The notes: generated by a model not told the origin, from the sequence alone. Positions 19,062-28,348 are shown, counted from the first letter of the stretch. The stretch is DNA of 64,000 bases from Aquimarina sp. MAR_2010_214 (GCF_002846555.1 NZ_PJMS01000001.1:496001-560000), one strand, 5' to 3'. Numbers and translations: made by a program.

Positions 19062-20429
19062 ATGGCTAAAACTAAAACTGTTTTTTTCTGTCAAAATTGT
19101 GGAGCACAATATTCCAAATGGCAAGGGCAATGTACATCTTGTAAAGAGTGGAATACTATTGCCGAAGAAGTTGTTCAAAAAGCTTCGGCAAGTGATTGGA
19201 AAAGTGCTACATCTAGTTCTAAAACAAATAAAACAGCCAAGCCTTTACGAATTTCAGAAATTGACACTAGCCAGGAAGCTCGCTTTAATACAGATGATAC
19301 TGAGTTAAATCGGGTACTTGGGGGTGGATTAGTCCCAGGCTCTTTAACCTTATTAGGTGGTGAGCCAGGAATAGGAAAAAGTACATTACTGCTTCAGATA
19401 AGTCTTAAACTACCTTATAAAACGTTATATGTTTCCGGAGAAGAAAGCCAACAGCAAATCAAGATGCGTGCAGAACGTATTCATTCTAAAACTGATAATT
19501 GCTTAATTCTTACCGAAACTAAGACTCAAAATATCTTTAGGCAAATTGAGGAAACTCAACCCGACATTGTTATTATAGATTCTATCCAAACCTTACACAG
19601 TGATTACATAGAAAGTAGTGCGGGTAGTATTTCTCAGATCAGAGAATGTACAACAGAATTAATCAAGTTTGCCAAAGAAACTGCAACACCTGTAATATTG
19701 ATTGGTCATATTACAAAAGATGGTAATATTGCCGGGCCAAAAATTCTGGAGCATATGGTTGATACTGTTCTACAGTTTGAAGGAGATCGAAATCATGTAT
19801 ATAGAATTTTACGTGCTTTAAAAAATAGATTTGGTTCTACTTCAGAGCTAGGGATCTACGAAATGTTAGGAAGCGGCCTTCGGGAGGTTACAAATCCCAG
19901 TGAAATTCTAATTTCTAAAAAAGAAGAAGAATTGAGTGGTACTGCTATAGCTGCTACAGTAGAAGGTATGCGGCCACTTATGATAGAAGTACAAGCCTTG
20001 GTGAGTACTGCGGTATATGGGACTCCTCAACGTAGTGCAACAGGATACAACCTCAAACGCCTTAATATGATCCTGGCGGTTTTAGAGAAACGTGCTGGTT
20101 TTAGATTAGGAGCCAAAGATGTATTCCTTAATATCACAGGGGGGATCTCTGTAGATGATCCTGCCATCGATCTTGCAGTTGTTGCAGCCATATTATCCTC
20201 TAGTGAAGATATTCCAATTTCTAAAGATTTTTGTTTTGCTGCCGAAGTCGGCCTGGCGGGAGAAATACGACCTGTAGCCAAAGTAGAACAACGCATACAA
20301 GAAGCAGAGAAACTAGGTTTCTCTACTATCTTTGTTTCTAAATACAATAAAATATCTATGCAAAATACTCAAATTCAAATCAGGATGGTTACTAAAATCG
20401 AAGATGTAGTTGAGTTTTTATTTGGTTAA
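19062..20429 (+). CDS. radA: DNA repair protein RadA
   Basis: 455-residue RecA-like ATPase that promotes branch migration in recombinational repair. Order: N-terminal zinc finger Cys10-x2-Cys13...Cys24-x2-Cys27 (FFCQNCG, CTSCKEW); RecA core with Walker A GEPGIGKST (100-108) and the Walker B-type strand DIVIIDSIQTL; the RadA-specific LKNRFGSTSELGIYEM motif; and a C-terminal Lon-protease-like domain (about 290-455, QALVSTAVYGTPQRSATGY...). Length is normal. Its TAA overlaps the stop codon of the convergent aldo/keto reductase gene in a shared TTAA. Confidence 0.97.
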   Translation: MAKTKTVFFCQNCGAQYSKWQGQCTSCKEWNTIAEEVVQKASASDWKSATSSSKTNKTAKPLRISEIDTSQEARFNTDDTELNRVLGGGLVPGSLTLLGGEPGIGKSTLLLQISLKLPYKTLYVSGEESQQQIKMRAERIHSKTDNCLILTETKTQNIFRQIEETQPDIVIIDSIQTLHSDYIESSAGSISQIRECTTELIKFAKETATPVILIGHITKDGNIAGPKILEHMVDTVLQFEGDRNHVYRILRALKNRFGSTSELGIYEMLGSGLREVTNPSEILISKKEEELSGTAIAATVEGMRPLMIEVQALVSTAVYGTPQRSATGYNLKRLNMILAVLEKRAGFRLGAKDVFLNITGGISVDDPAIDLAVVAAILSSSEDIPISKDFCFAAEVGLAGEIRPVAKVEQRIQEAEKLGFSTIFVSKYNKISMQNTQIQIRMVTKIEDVVEFLFG

Positions 20430-21457
20430 GGAGCCGGATTAGGGTTATTTTCATGTACCGTTTCAATCTCCTTTAAGATCGTATCAGAAAGGGTAATATC
20501 AATACTACCAATATTTTCTTTTAACTGATCCAGTGATGTAGCGCCAATAATATTACTGGTTACAAAAGGGCGATCATTTATAAACGCCAAAGCCATTTGA
20601 GCAAGGCTTATCCCATGTTTTTTTGCTATCTCGTTGTATGCTCTTGTTGCTTCAAACGATTTCTCATTGTGATATCTTGCAAATTGCGGAAACAAGGTTA
20701 CCCTTGCATTTTTTGGAGTTTCATCAAGGTATTTTCCTGTTAATTGCCCAAAACCAAGAGGAGAATAAGGTAAATGCCCTATATTTTCACGATGTAAAAC
20801 TTCAGTAAGACCGACCTCATCTTTTCGGTTTAATAGATTATATGGATTTTGAACCGTGATCATTTTTGGTACGCCCTTTCGAGCCTCTTCAGTATAACGC
20901 ATCACCCCATAAGGCGTTTCGTTAGAAAGCCCTATTTGTCTTATCTTTCCTTCTGCAATAAAACCCTGAAGATAGTTTAACACCTCTCCAAAATTATCAT
21001 TCCATCGTTCTGATTCGTCATGAGTATACCCTCTAACCCCAAAAAAATTAGCATTTCGTTCTGGCCAATGTAGTTGGTACAAATCAATATAATCTGTTTG
21101 TAATCGTTGTAAACTTTTATTGATTGCATCAGTAAATTCTTCTTTGGTAAAACCTCCTGTGCGAATATGATTTACAAAATCTCTTGGGCCAACAATTTTT
21201 GTAGCAATAACGACCTCATCGCGTTTACCTGTTTTTTTGAGCCATGTTCCAATAATTCGTTCTGTGCTTCCCTGAGTATCTTTATTTGCAGGTACAGAAT
21301 ACAATTCTGCCGTATCAACAAAATTAACTCCTTGATCAATCGCATAGTCCAACTGTTGGTGCCCTTCTTCTTCAGTGTTTTGTTCACCCCAGGTCATACT
21401 ACCCAGGCATATTTTACTTACGCGTATATCTGTACCTGGTAATGTAGTGTACTTCAT
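20426..21457 (-). CDS. Aldo/keto reductase, Tas-like
   Basis: 343-residue NADP(H)-dependent oxidoreductase with a TIM-barrel fold. The catalytic tetrad is visible: Asp48 and Tyr53 in NFVDTAELYSVP, Lys87 in VVIATKIVGP, His130 in YIDLYQLHWPERN. Length and the opening MKYTTLPGTDIRVSKICLGSMTWG match the Tas/YajO branch, which reduces carbonyl compounds; the physiological substrate is unknown. It is convergent with radA with a 4-bp overlap of the stop codons and no room for a terminator between them. Confidence 0.9.
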   Translation of the reverse strand: MKYTTLPGTDIRVSKICLGSMTWGEQNTEEEGHQQLDYAIDQGVNFVDTAELYSVPANKDTQGSTERIIGTWLKKTGKRDEVVIATKIVGPRDFVNHIRTGGFTKEEFTDAINKSLQRLQTDYIDLYQLHWPERNANFFGVRGYTHDESERWNDNFGEVLNYLQGFIAEGKIRQIGLSNETPYGVMRYTEEARKGVPKMITVQNPYNLLNRKDEVGLTEVLHRENIGHLPYSPLGFGQLTGKYLDETPKNARVTLFPQFARYHNEKSFEATRAYNEIAKKHGISLAQMALAFINDRPFVTSNIIGATSLDQLKENIGSIDITLSDTILKEIETVHENNPNPAP

Positions 21458-21827
21458 ATCTTTTGGTTGTTGTTTTTAAGTTGAGAAAACTATAAAATTA
21501 GTTGTTCAAGTTGTTCTAAAACTCACCTTATAATTTATATAGTATAACATGATCAAAAGTAGAAACTCTCCTTTTAGTTAGTGTAAAAATTATCATAATA
21601 AATCTAATTAAAACACAATTTATATAGCTATATCTTTTCTCCATATATGTGAAATATATCCACAATTAACACTCTTTAATCAACAGTTTAGAAATAATCT
21701 ATTAAAAATTACAAAATTACAAAATTCTAATAATCAGTATTTTACATTTAAAACATAATGATTTCATATTCTGGAATAATAATTTCTTTTTATAAATAGT
21801 AAAGTATAATCAAATTAATTTTAAAAC
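21458..21827. other. AT-rich divergent spacer, no gene seen
   Basis: 370 bp between the divergent aldo/keto reductase and small secreted protein genes. Both promoters should lie here. I see only near-matches to TAnnTTTG, for example TAGTTTTC on the leftward strand at 21491-21484, and no open frame with a plausible start or any strong repeat. Confidence 0.5.
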
Positions 21828-22151
21828 ATGAAAAAGACAAGTATCATAACTGCTGTAGGTGTTGTATTATTTTCGCTCCAAACTGTATCTGCCCAACAAG
21901 CTGAAGAAGCATTACCAATTACCAAAACTGAAGCTTCTACCGATCAGGATGACTACAAGCAAATCAAAGTAGATAATCTTTCTGAAATTATTAAAGCTGC
22001 CGTAGAAAAGGATTATCCAAAAGCTAGTATTGCTGAAGCCTATGCTGACAAAATCGGAAATTACAAATTGATTCTCGCTATGGGTAAAGATACTAAAACC
22101 GTATATACCAACGCTAGGGGAGAATGGTTTGATCCAAACAATAAAGGGTGA
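21828..22151 (+). CDS. Small secreted PepSY-like protein
   Basis: 107 residues. A signal peptide of about 22 residues (ending TVSAQ) directs export. After an acidic linker, the segment SEIIKAAVEKDYPKASIAEA followed by YKLILAMGKDTKTVYTNARGEWFD has the shape of short PepSY-like/BLIP-type domains in Bacteroidota (helix, then strands, ending in a G-x-W turn). These are small periplasmic proteins whose role is usually unknown. The gene is monocistronic, with its own terminator 35 bp after the stop. Confidence 0.65.
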   Translation: MKKTSIITAVGVVLFSLQTVSAQQAEEALPITKTEASTDQDDYKQIKVDNLSEIIKAAVEKDYPKASIAEAYADKIGNYKLILAMGKDTKTVYTNARGEWFDPNNKG

Positions 22152-22185
22152 TACCATGTCGTCACTGACTGCCCTATTTAACCAG

Positions 22186-22219
22186 AAAAGAGCTTCTCGT
22201 ATAAGAAGCTCTTTTTTTT
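22186..22219 (+). terminator. Terminator of the small secreted protein gene
   Basis: AAAAGAGCTTCT (22186-22197) pairs with AGAAGCTCTTTT (22204-22215) around a 6-base loop and runs into eight T. A second stem (AAACGGAT 22224-22231 with ATCCGTTT 22250-22257) follows immediately. Confidence 0.85.
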
Positions 22220-22443
22220 ATCAAAACGGATACGACTACCCCTTGCCGCATCCGTTTCACACTACTAACCAACCTAAAATTATTCCTCCAACATCCATCA
22301 AATACATTTTAGGAATGAACCTATAAACTTTTCTCTATACATAAATGCTACATTTTTTCCTTTCTATTTTTACTTTTTTGAACCCCTATTCCAAGTTTAG
22401 ATGCTAGATAAAGTATTTATATGTTCATTGGTTTACTCAAAAG

Positions 22444-22503
22444 TAGTGTACACTATCGTTTTACAAAATGCAGAATGAGGGAATGGTAGCTTTGAATGAG
22501 GGA
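22444..22503. promoter_or_regulatory. Operator-like palindrome and direct repeat
   Basis: A perfect 12-bp palindrome TAGTGTACACTA (22444-22455) is followed by two copies of GAATGAGGGA at 22473-22482 and 22494-22503, 21 bp apart (two helical turns). Such spacing is typical of response-regulator sites, but no gene starts nearby: both flanking genes end here. Confidence 0.35.
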
Positions 22504-22524
22504 ACTCTCTATTTTGAAGTATTA

Positions 22525-22550
22525 TACCAAACTAAGATATTTGTTTGGTA
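22525..22550 (-). terminator. Possible weak terminator after the DUF434 gene
   Basis: TACCAAAC (22525-22532) pairs with GTTTGGTA (22543-22550), ten-base loop, directly against the stop codon of the leftward gene. No long T run follows, so termination is uncertain. Confidence 0.35.
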
Positions 22551-22551
22551 A

Positions 22552-23265
22552 TTATTCTGCATATATTATATTCGCCTCCTGGATAAAGTGATCAATTAGA
22601 TAAGCGGCCAGATTTGTGTTTTTTTGTGCTCTATCCAGTATCCAAGCATCAGAGCTTACTACAATATGTTCTGAGTTCGCTAATTCCTTATCCGGATTAT
22701 TAACCAAATCTATTTTCCAGGAAAAATGGTGTTGCTCTGCTAATTCCCGAAGTCTTGTTTTTAGTTTTCCACTATTAGAAACCGGAGCATCAAAATACCA
22801 GTACACCCAACGTACTCCGAGCTCATCAAGTGTATTTCCTATTATCAGAATAGCTTCTTCTGTTTTTTGAACTCGTTTATAGGTACCATGAACACCTGAT
22901 ACATCACGATAATACCCATCAAGCCCTTTAAAAACATATGCCCCAGACAAGGCGCTTTCTAGAATAATCAATAGGTTAAATCCGTCTATTGCTACGGTTT
23001 GTCCTTTTAACATTTTTGGCCTTACCAAATTTTTATTACGAATCGCAATTTGTTGTTCACTACAACTCATACCATGTAAAGCTTTTTGTTGTCGTGCATT
23101 AAGGGTATAGCGATTTCCTACCAATTGTACAGATGATTTTTCTGCATAACCACGAGAAAGGAGATATAACATATCTTTTGCTGCTGCTTTTAATTTTTCC
23201 TGCATCGACAACTCTCCAAACAATCGATCATCACTAGCTTCTCTTCCTCTATTGCGGGTGGTCAT
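22552..23265 (-). CDS. DUF434/DUF5616 protein with PIN-like acidic residues
   Basis: 237-residue cytoplasmic protein. The N-terminal part (about 20-85) matches DUF434: KDMLYLLSRGYAEKSSVQLVGNRYTLNARQQKAL. The C-terminal part (about 88-230) matches DUF5616: TVAIDGFNLLIILESALSG, VYWYFDAPVSNSG, VVSSDAWILD. The spaced aspartates at strand ends (IDGFN, YFDAP, SSDAW) resemble PIN/NYN nuclease active sites, so RNase activity is possible, but this is inference. It follows the S24/S26-like gene by 71 bp in the same direction. Confidence 0.72.
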   Translation of the reverse strand: MTTRNRGREASDDRLFGELSMQEKLKAAAKDMLYLLSRGYAEKSSVQLVGNRYTLNARQQKALHGMSCSEQQIAIRNKNLVRPKMLKGQTVAIDGFNLLIILESALSGAYVFKGLDGYYRDVSGVHGTYKRVQKTEEAILIIGNTLDELGVRWVYWYFDAPVSNSGKLKTRLRELAEQHHFSWKIDLVNNPDKELANSEHIVVSSDAWILDRAQKNTNLAAYLIDHFIQEANIIYAE

Positions 23266-23336
23266 TTAGATTTACTTTGATAAAACAGTATATAAGTTGA
23301 TGTATACAAACAAAAAAAGCGCTCTTAGCGCTACTT

Positions 23337-23636
23337 CTATGACATTGGTAATATCTCTATTACTTTGCCATATACATTTTTGGTCCACCCGTTAAGGCGT
23401 CCTCGGTTATTACCGATCAGCAATCCTCGTTTTGCATTTTTTCCTTTGACTAAATGCGTAAAACAGTTCCCTCTTACTTTACAAAAAACAATATCTCCTG
23501 CTTCGCAATCTTCCCAATTTACGGGTTCAAGTACTACAGGTTGTTTTGATTTTAAGATGGGTAACATAGAATTACCAGGTTCTTTGGAGACAATAGTCTC
23601 ACCATTCAATAGTTTTTGAATTTTCCAATTCATCAT
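23337..23636 (-). CDS. Minimal S24/S26-type (signal peptidase/LexA-like) protein, no membrane segment
   Basis: 99 residues that look like only the catalytic core of an S24/S26 serine peptidase. GNSMLPIL (residues 21-28) resembles the nucleophile motif (Ser23), EAGDIVFCKV matches the G-D-I-V strand, and FTHLVKG...GLLIGNNRGRLNGW resembles the segment that carries the general base. There the usual Lys is His61, as in Ser-His signal peptidases (SEC11 type). There is no signal anchor and no DNA-binding domain. A second start, MNWK, lies one codon in. Peptidase activity is unproven. Confidence 0.55.
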   Translation of the reverse strand: MMNWKIQKLLNGETIVSKEPGNSMLPILKSKQPVVLEPVNWEDCEAGDIVFCKVRGNCFTHLVKGKNAKRGLLIGNNRGRLNGWTKNVYGKVIEILPMS

Positions 23637-23808
23637 ACATAGTTTTAAAAATTAAACATAAATTCATAAACTATGGAGTATGGTGTTATACCAAAGAACT
23701 TGTACAAAAGTACGTATTTAACTTGAATTATCCATAACTCTTAATCAATGGTCAGTCTTATTTAAGTAAATCTATACCATAAACATCTTTCAAATGATTA
23801 AACAAATA

Positions 23809-26800
23809 TCAAGTATTGTTTGTTCTCTTCCTATACAAGAACACCACCAAAAGCATAATTCCTACAATACCCAATCCTAAAATCCAATACAGTTGGGTAT
23901 CGTTACTAAAATGTATTGCAGTAGTATCTCCTACAAGATAAAATCCTCCCCAATAAAAAGGATCGGTTCGATTGATATCAGCTGTGGTCAGGTATTGTAG
24001 TTTAGCTTGTTGTAAAGCTTTGCCTTTATGCATTCCTCCCTTAAGATTGGTATAGAAATATTTCATTAACTCTGGAGTCGTTTGATCAGATACTTCCCAG
24101 CTGGTGAGCAACAAACTTTTGGTTCCTGCATACTGAAAAGCAGTACCTAAACTCATAATCCCTTCTCCTTTGGCAATCTTACCACTACCTGTATTACAAG
24201 CACTAAGTACAGTAAGTTCTGCAGGAATATCCAGAGCGAACAGCTCATGACTATAGAGCAGATTATCTTCTATCGTATCTTTACTCTTGGTAAAATAGAG
24301 TTTAGAGTTGTCTGGGCGTTCATTATCTACCTCTCCGTGTAGTGCCAGATGTAGGATATTGTATTGACCTGCATTACTCTTAAAATTAGCTTCTATCGCT
24401 TGTGATCCAAAATAATATTGCCCATCGATAATATCAGAAATGGCTTTGATCTCTTTACGGGTTCCTGGTAGGTCATCACCAACATCTCTTAGAGTGGCCA
24501 TACTCATTGCACGTGTCTCTGCAGTTTGTATACTATCTGAAAAAGAAAACGCCAGACATTCTTGCAATGGTTTAGTCTCTCGATTACTTTTAAAAGTGGT
24601 AAACAACAGGTTTGCAGCATTGGCATAGGTGACTGCATAATCCCTGAGTAGATAAGATAACAGTGTAGGATTATTAGAATCATCTTTTATAGTGAGTAAT
24701 AACTCAAAATTAAGATGCCATAATGGTCCATCGGGGATCATGATTAGTTGATCTCCAACCAATTTATCTTTAACCGGTGCTATAAGTGTATTGTATAACG
24801 CATATGCTTGTTGTTTATATGCTCCTGTGTTTTTGGCAATAATACTTTTTCGAAATGTCTCAATTTGCTCAGTAAGTTTTGGAGTGGATAGTTCTTGTAC
24901 AGCAATATCATGTTTAGAAATCGTAAAAGCATAAGTGATACTATCTCCTGTAAAAAATTCTACTACCGTTGCCTTATCATCCAATTGTTGTTGAATATCT
25001 GATACCTTTACAATATCGTTTTTATACTTTAATTGATAATACTTGGGATAATTTTTTTCTAAGACCTGCGTTAATGAATCTTGTGTTCGGTTAATATCGA
25101 ATAGCTTACTTTCATAATGGGTAACTTTTGAAGTATCAACCTCCTTTTCTAATTGCTCTTCTGTGATTCTGGATTGATAAAATGCTTTATTTGTTTTAAT
25201 AACCTTTTCTAAGGTTAAAACATCTTGCGGTAATCCTGTAAAATTTTTGGCTGTAGATGTATTAAGTAGTTCTTTTAAGGTATTGGACTTGCTTTTTTCG
25301 GCATAATAAAATGCTTGCTTCAATGATTGTTGATCTTGTTTATTCTTGTAGAGCAATAATTGTGTTTGAATAGCATCTGCATAGATTTCTTTTGCTTGTT
25401 TCGCAAAAGAAATTTTATCCTGATAGTTCTGAAAAGACTGCCTAATATGATTAATTAACATATCTGCTTCTTTGTAGATTATAATGCTATGATCAAGGTC
25501 TAATATATTATTAGTTTGAAAATATTGTGATTGTAATGTTTTAGCTTTTCCTTTTAAGGTTTCTAAAAGAAATTTAGTGTTGTAATACTGATTAGGATTA
25601 AAATCCTGTTTAATATCAAGGTAGTTAGTGTTTTTTGTATTTGCTTCGGTTGCATTATCAAAATATTCTATTGCTTTTTGGTAGGCTTTTTGTTTACTAC
25701 ACACAGTTGCTATCTGATTTAAAGCTAATAAAGAGGAAGAAGAACCTTTTCCATATTCTTCTTCTAAAATTTCTAAACTCTTTTGAGAATATCTAAAAGC
25801 TTCTTTGTAAACCCCTTTTTCAAGGTAAAGATTTGCAACATTTATATAAGCTTTTGAAACCTCATAATCATTCTTTTCTAAGATATTATTGTATACTAGA
25901 AGTCCTTTTTGATGATACTCTAGTGCTTTGCTAAAATCTTTTTTATGGGCATAAACATTCCCAATATTACCATATAAAGCTGCTATACCTTCATAATTTT
26001 CACCATAAGTAGTTTTATAAATACTTAATGCTTTGTTATAATATTGCAATGCGTTTTCATAGCTCTGCTTATTTTCAAAAACTACACCAATATTCCAGTA
26101 ACATGTACCAATATCCGGATGATCCCCTTCGTATATTTTTAAAGCCATATCTAAGCTCTTTTTATTATATTCCATGGCCTTGTCATGCTCTCCTTTATCT
26201 GATAAAAGGGTTCCAATATTATTATATGTCGCAAACAACGGATATAAGTTTTCTTCATTACCAAAAATTGGAATTACTTTTTGATAATATTCTAATGCTT
26301 TATCATATTGATTTAAATCATTATAAACTATACCTATGTTAAAATAGTTATAGCCGGAATTTAGATGATTTTCACCTAAATTGTTAATAGTTATAGTTAA
26401 GTTCTTTTTATAGTAATCCAGAGCTGTATTGTATTTTCCCATTCTACTATAAATATTACCTATATTATTATATTCTTTTCCTATTCTTTCATCGTTAGGT
26501 TCAGAATTTTTAAAGTAAATACTCAATGCTTTATTTTGGTAATAAATTGCCTTCTGATACTTAGAGAGATATCTACAAGCTATTCCTAAATTACTATATG
26601 TTGCACCCATATCTTCATGACCTTTAGGGAATATTTTTTTTTCAATATCAAGTGATTTTTCATAATTGACTAAAGCATCTTGATATTTGGATATTCTTAA
26701 ATAATAAGTTCCTATGTTGTCATAAGCGACTGCTCTTTCTCTATTGTTTTCCCCTAAAATAGTTCTGCTCATTTTTAATACTTTTTTAGCACTAGACAAA

Positions 26801-27087
26801 GATTCTTTAAGGTTTTGTCTATTTCTCCACTGATTTTCTGATATTTTATTATAACAACTCGCTACTTTTTCCCAAGTCTTTCCTTTTTTATAAATAGGTA
26901 ATGCTTTTTGAAACAATTCAATAGATTTTTCATATTTTCTATCTTTTAACAAAGAATCTGCTTTTTTATAATATTGTGAAGCTACTATGGTATCATTTGT
27001 TACTTGTGCATGAGTAGTATGTAACGATAACATAAACAAAATGACACAGAAAAAGGAGGTTAGAAAAATCGATGCTAATTTTTTCAT
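23809..27087 (-). CDS. TPR-CHAT protein, predicted envelope caspase-like protease
   Basis: 1092 residues. Signal peptide about 1-27 (ending TTHAQ). About ten tetratricopeptide repeats span roughly 35-480 (YYNIGTYYLRISKYQDALVNY-type units), then a coiled helical linker to about 730. The CHAT domain (about 760-1050) has both catalytic elements of clan CD: His917 in HLALHGEV and Cys964 in LSACNTGSG. The C-terminus has one membrane segment (about 1064-1083) followed by RKRTNN, so the protease should sit in the periplasm anchored to the inner membrane. CHAT proteins are separase-related peptidases; the substrate is unknown. Promoter candidate at 27109-27142. The gene lies apart from its neighbours. 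Confidence 0.88.
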   Translation of the reverse strand: MKKLASIFLTSFFCVILFMLSLHTTHAQVTNDTIVASQYYKKADSLLKDRKYEKSIELFQKALPIYKKGKTWEKVASCYNKISENQWRNRQNLKESLSSAKKVLKMSRTILGENNRERAVAYDNIGTYYLRISKYQDALVNYEKSLDIEKKIFPKGHEDMGATYSNLGIACRYLSKYQKAIYYQNKALSIYFKNSEPNDERIGKEYNNIGNIYSRMGKYNTALDYYKKNLTITINNLGENHLNSGYNYFNIGIVYNDLNQYDKALEYYQKVIPIFGNEENLYPLFATYNNIGTLLSDKGEHDKAMEYNKKSLDMALKIYEGDHPDIGTCYWNIGVVFENKQSYENALQYYNKALSIYKTTYGENYEGIAALYGNIGNVYAHKKDFSKALEYHQKGLLVYNNILEKNDYEVSKAYINVANLYLEKGVYKEAFRYSQKSLEILEEEYGKGSSSSLLALNQIATVCSKQKAYQKAIEYFDNATEANTKNTNYLDIKQDFNPNQYYNTKFLLETLKGKAKTLQSQYFQTNNILDLDHSIIIYKEADMLINHIRQSFQNYQDKISFAKQAKEIYADAIQTQLLLYKNKQDQQSLKQAFYYAEKSKSNTLKELLNTSTAKNFTGLPQDVLTLEKVIKTNKAFYQSRITEEQLEKEVDTSKVTHYESKLFDINRTQDSLTQVLEKNYPKYYQLKYKNDIVKVSDIQQQLDDKATVVEFFTGDSITYAFTISKHDIAVQELSTPKLTEQIETFRKSIIAKNTGAYKQQAYALYNTLIAPVKDKLVGDQLIMIPDGPLWHLNFELLLTIKDDSNNPTLLSYLLRDYAVTYANAANLLFTTFKSNRETKPLQECLAFSFSDSIQTAETRAMSMATLRDVGDDLPGTRKEIKAISDIIDGQYYFGSQAIEANFKSNAGQYNILHLALHGEVDNERPDNSKLYFTKSKDTIEDNLLYSHELFALDIPAELTVLSACNTGSGKIAKGEGIMSLGTAFQYAGTKSLLLTSWEVSDQTTPELMKYFYTNLKGGMHKGKALQQAKLQYLTTADINRTDPFYWGGFYLVGDTTAIHFSNDTQLYWILGLGIVGIMLLVVFLYRKRTNNT

Positions 27088-27108
27088 AAGAGAGCTTTAA
27101 TCAATAAA

Positions 27109-27142
27109 CAAAATGATAATTTTATATCTTATCACATACAAA
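27109..27142 (-). promoter_or_regulatory. Candidate promoter of the TPR-CHAT gene
   Basis: Read leftward: TTTG (27142-27139), 22 bases, then TCATTTTG (27116-27109), one mismatch to TAnnTTTG. The transcript start would be near 27102, 15 bases before the ATG. Confidence 0.4.
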
Positions 27143-27174
27143 GTTCTATCTCTTTACAGAGAAGTGTACTGTTC

Positions 27175-27221
27175 TAAAAAATAGATCATCCAATAAAAGT
27201 ATACTCCTTTTTAGATGATCT
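27175..27221 (-). terminator. Terminator upstream of the TPR-CHAT gene
   Basis: On the leftward strand AGATCATC (27221-27214) pairs with GATGATCT (27190-27183) around a loop that can itself pair (AAAAG with CTTTT), followed by ATTTTTT. It would insulate the CHAT gene from leftward transcripts. Confidence 0.5.
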
Positions 27222-27396
27222 TTGGGTAGGATTAACAACAAAGATATAGGTTTATATCATCTCATTTATTATTATTTTAAAAACATAATAATCAATACTA
27301 TTTTAGATGTCACATCGATTGGTTTCTATAGCGATAGTGAAAGAAATTAGCCTGCTCTCAACTTGATTGGAGGTATCAAGAAGCTATCCCATAAAA

Positions 27397-27457
27397 AAAA
27401 CACTTGAACTTACATTGGTTCTCGATACATTTGCTTCACTGTATTTCACAAAACACT
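27397..27457. repeat. REP-like element, degenerate copy
   Basis: Contains CACTTGAACT, then GGTTCTCGATAC, and ends AAAACACTC. These are the same boundary words as the element at 30802-30846 (TTCTCGATAC...CACTCGAATTGACG). It lies in a 442-bp spacer (27088-27529) with no gene visible. Confidence 0.45.
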
Positions 27458-27529
27458 CCTTTAGACAATATTTTACTGGTTAAGTTTACACCAAATACCA
27501 AAACGCTAGATAAAAAATTATCGGAAGCC

Positions 27530-28210
27530 TTAATTCAGCTGACCTTCTTTAAGCTCAGTAATATCTTTTTGCATTAATTTATCGATCAATGCTTGGTACA
27601 TTTCTTTTGGCAATCCACAAGCGATCAGGTATTCTTTCATGAGATTCTCTTCTTCTTTTTCGATTGCTCCATCGGCCAGTAACACTACAGCTGCTTGCGC
27701 CAAAATATTAAGTATTGCTTCTGATGATAATTCATTTCGTGCTTCGTTAAGAAAATTAAACACCTGGTTATCCTGGTTACCATTTGCTTTTACATTTTGA
27801 TGTATCGTCATTAATTCTTCTTTCATTTCTGGAAAACCTTCGATAGCATCCATGATCTCACGTTCTTCTTCTGCAGCAAAATCTCCATCGATAATCGACA
27901 TATGTGTCATCGCAGCTATAAGTGCTTTACTAAATACCTGTTTTGCACGTTTTTGATTTTCGTTAATCTCATCTTGCGAACGTTCTAAAACAGTTTTTAT
28001 ACTTTCGTTATAGGCACTCTTACAACTATCACATTGATAAAACCGATCTACTACATCTAATGGGATCATGGGGATAAAAAACAAAGTGAACCATCTGCGA
28101 TAGAGCTTGTTTACAAGATTTCCATTATTACAATTTGGACATGAATTTGATAAAACAGGACTTTCACTCACCGTGTGTTTTAGTCCTCTTGTTCCGAAGA
28201 TAATAAACAT
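27530..28210 (-). CDS. Zinc-ribbon protein with TerB-like domain
   Basis: 226 residues, cytoplasmic or peripheral. The N-terminal zinc ribbon pairs CPNC (residues 24-27) with CDSC (about 60-63) around the hydrophobic RRWFTLFFIPMIPLD stretch typical of this small family. The C-terminal part (about 92-215) is all helical and TerB/DjlA-like, with AAMTHMSIIDGDFAAEEEREI and a second repeat-like VVLLADGAIEKEEENLM. TerB folds bind metals or membranes and are linked to tellurite or stress responses; the precise role here is unknown. The gene is alone, upstream of the TPR-CHAT gene by 442 bp. Confidence 0.78.
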   Translation of the reverse strand: MFIIFGTRGLKHTVSESPVLSNSCPNCNNGNLVNKLYRRWFTLFFIPMIPLDVVDRFYQCDSCKSAYNESIKTVLERSQDEINENQKRAKQVFSKALIAAMTHMSIIDGDFAAEEEREIMDAIEGFPEMKEELMTIHQNVKANGNQDNQVFNFLNEARNELSSEAILNILAQAAVVLLADGAIEKEEENLMKEYLIACGLPKEMYQALIDKLMQKDITELKEGQLN

Positions 28211-28348
28211 AATATGTAGGTTTTTAATGATTTAAGGTATTGCTAAAGATAGCATAATATTCTAAAAACATCTAACAATCATATTGTTGGGGTAATATAA
28301 CGACTTAAGACTCGGCTGTCATGAATTAAAAAACTATGAAGTGTAACT

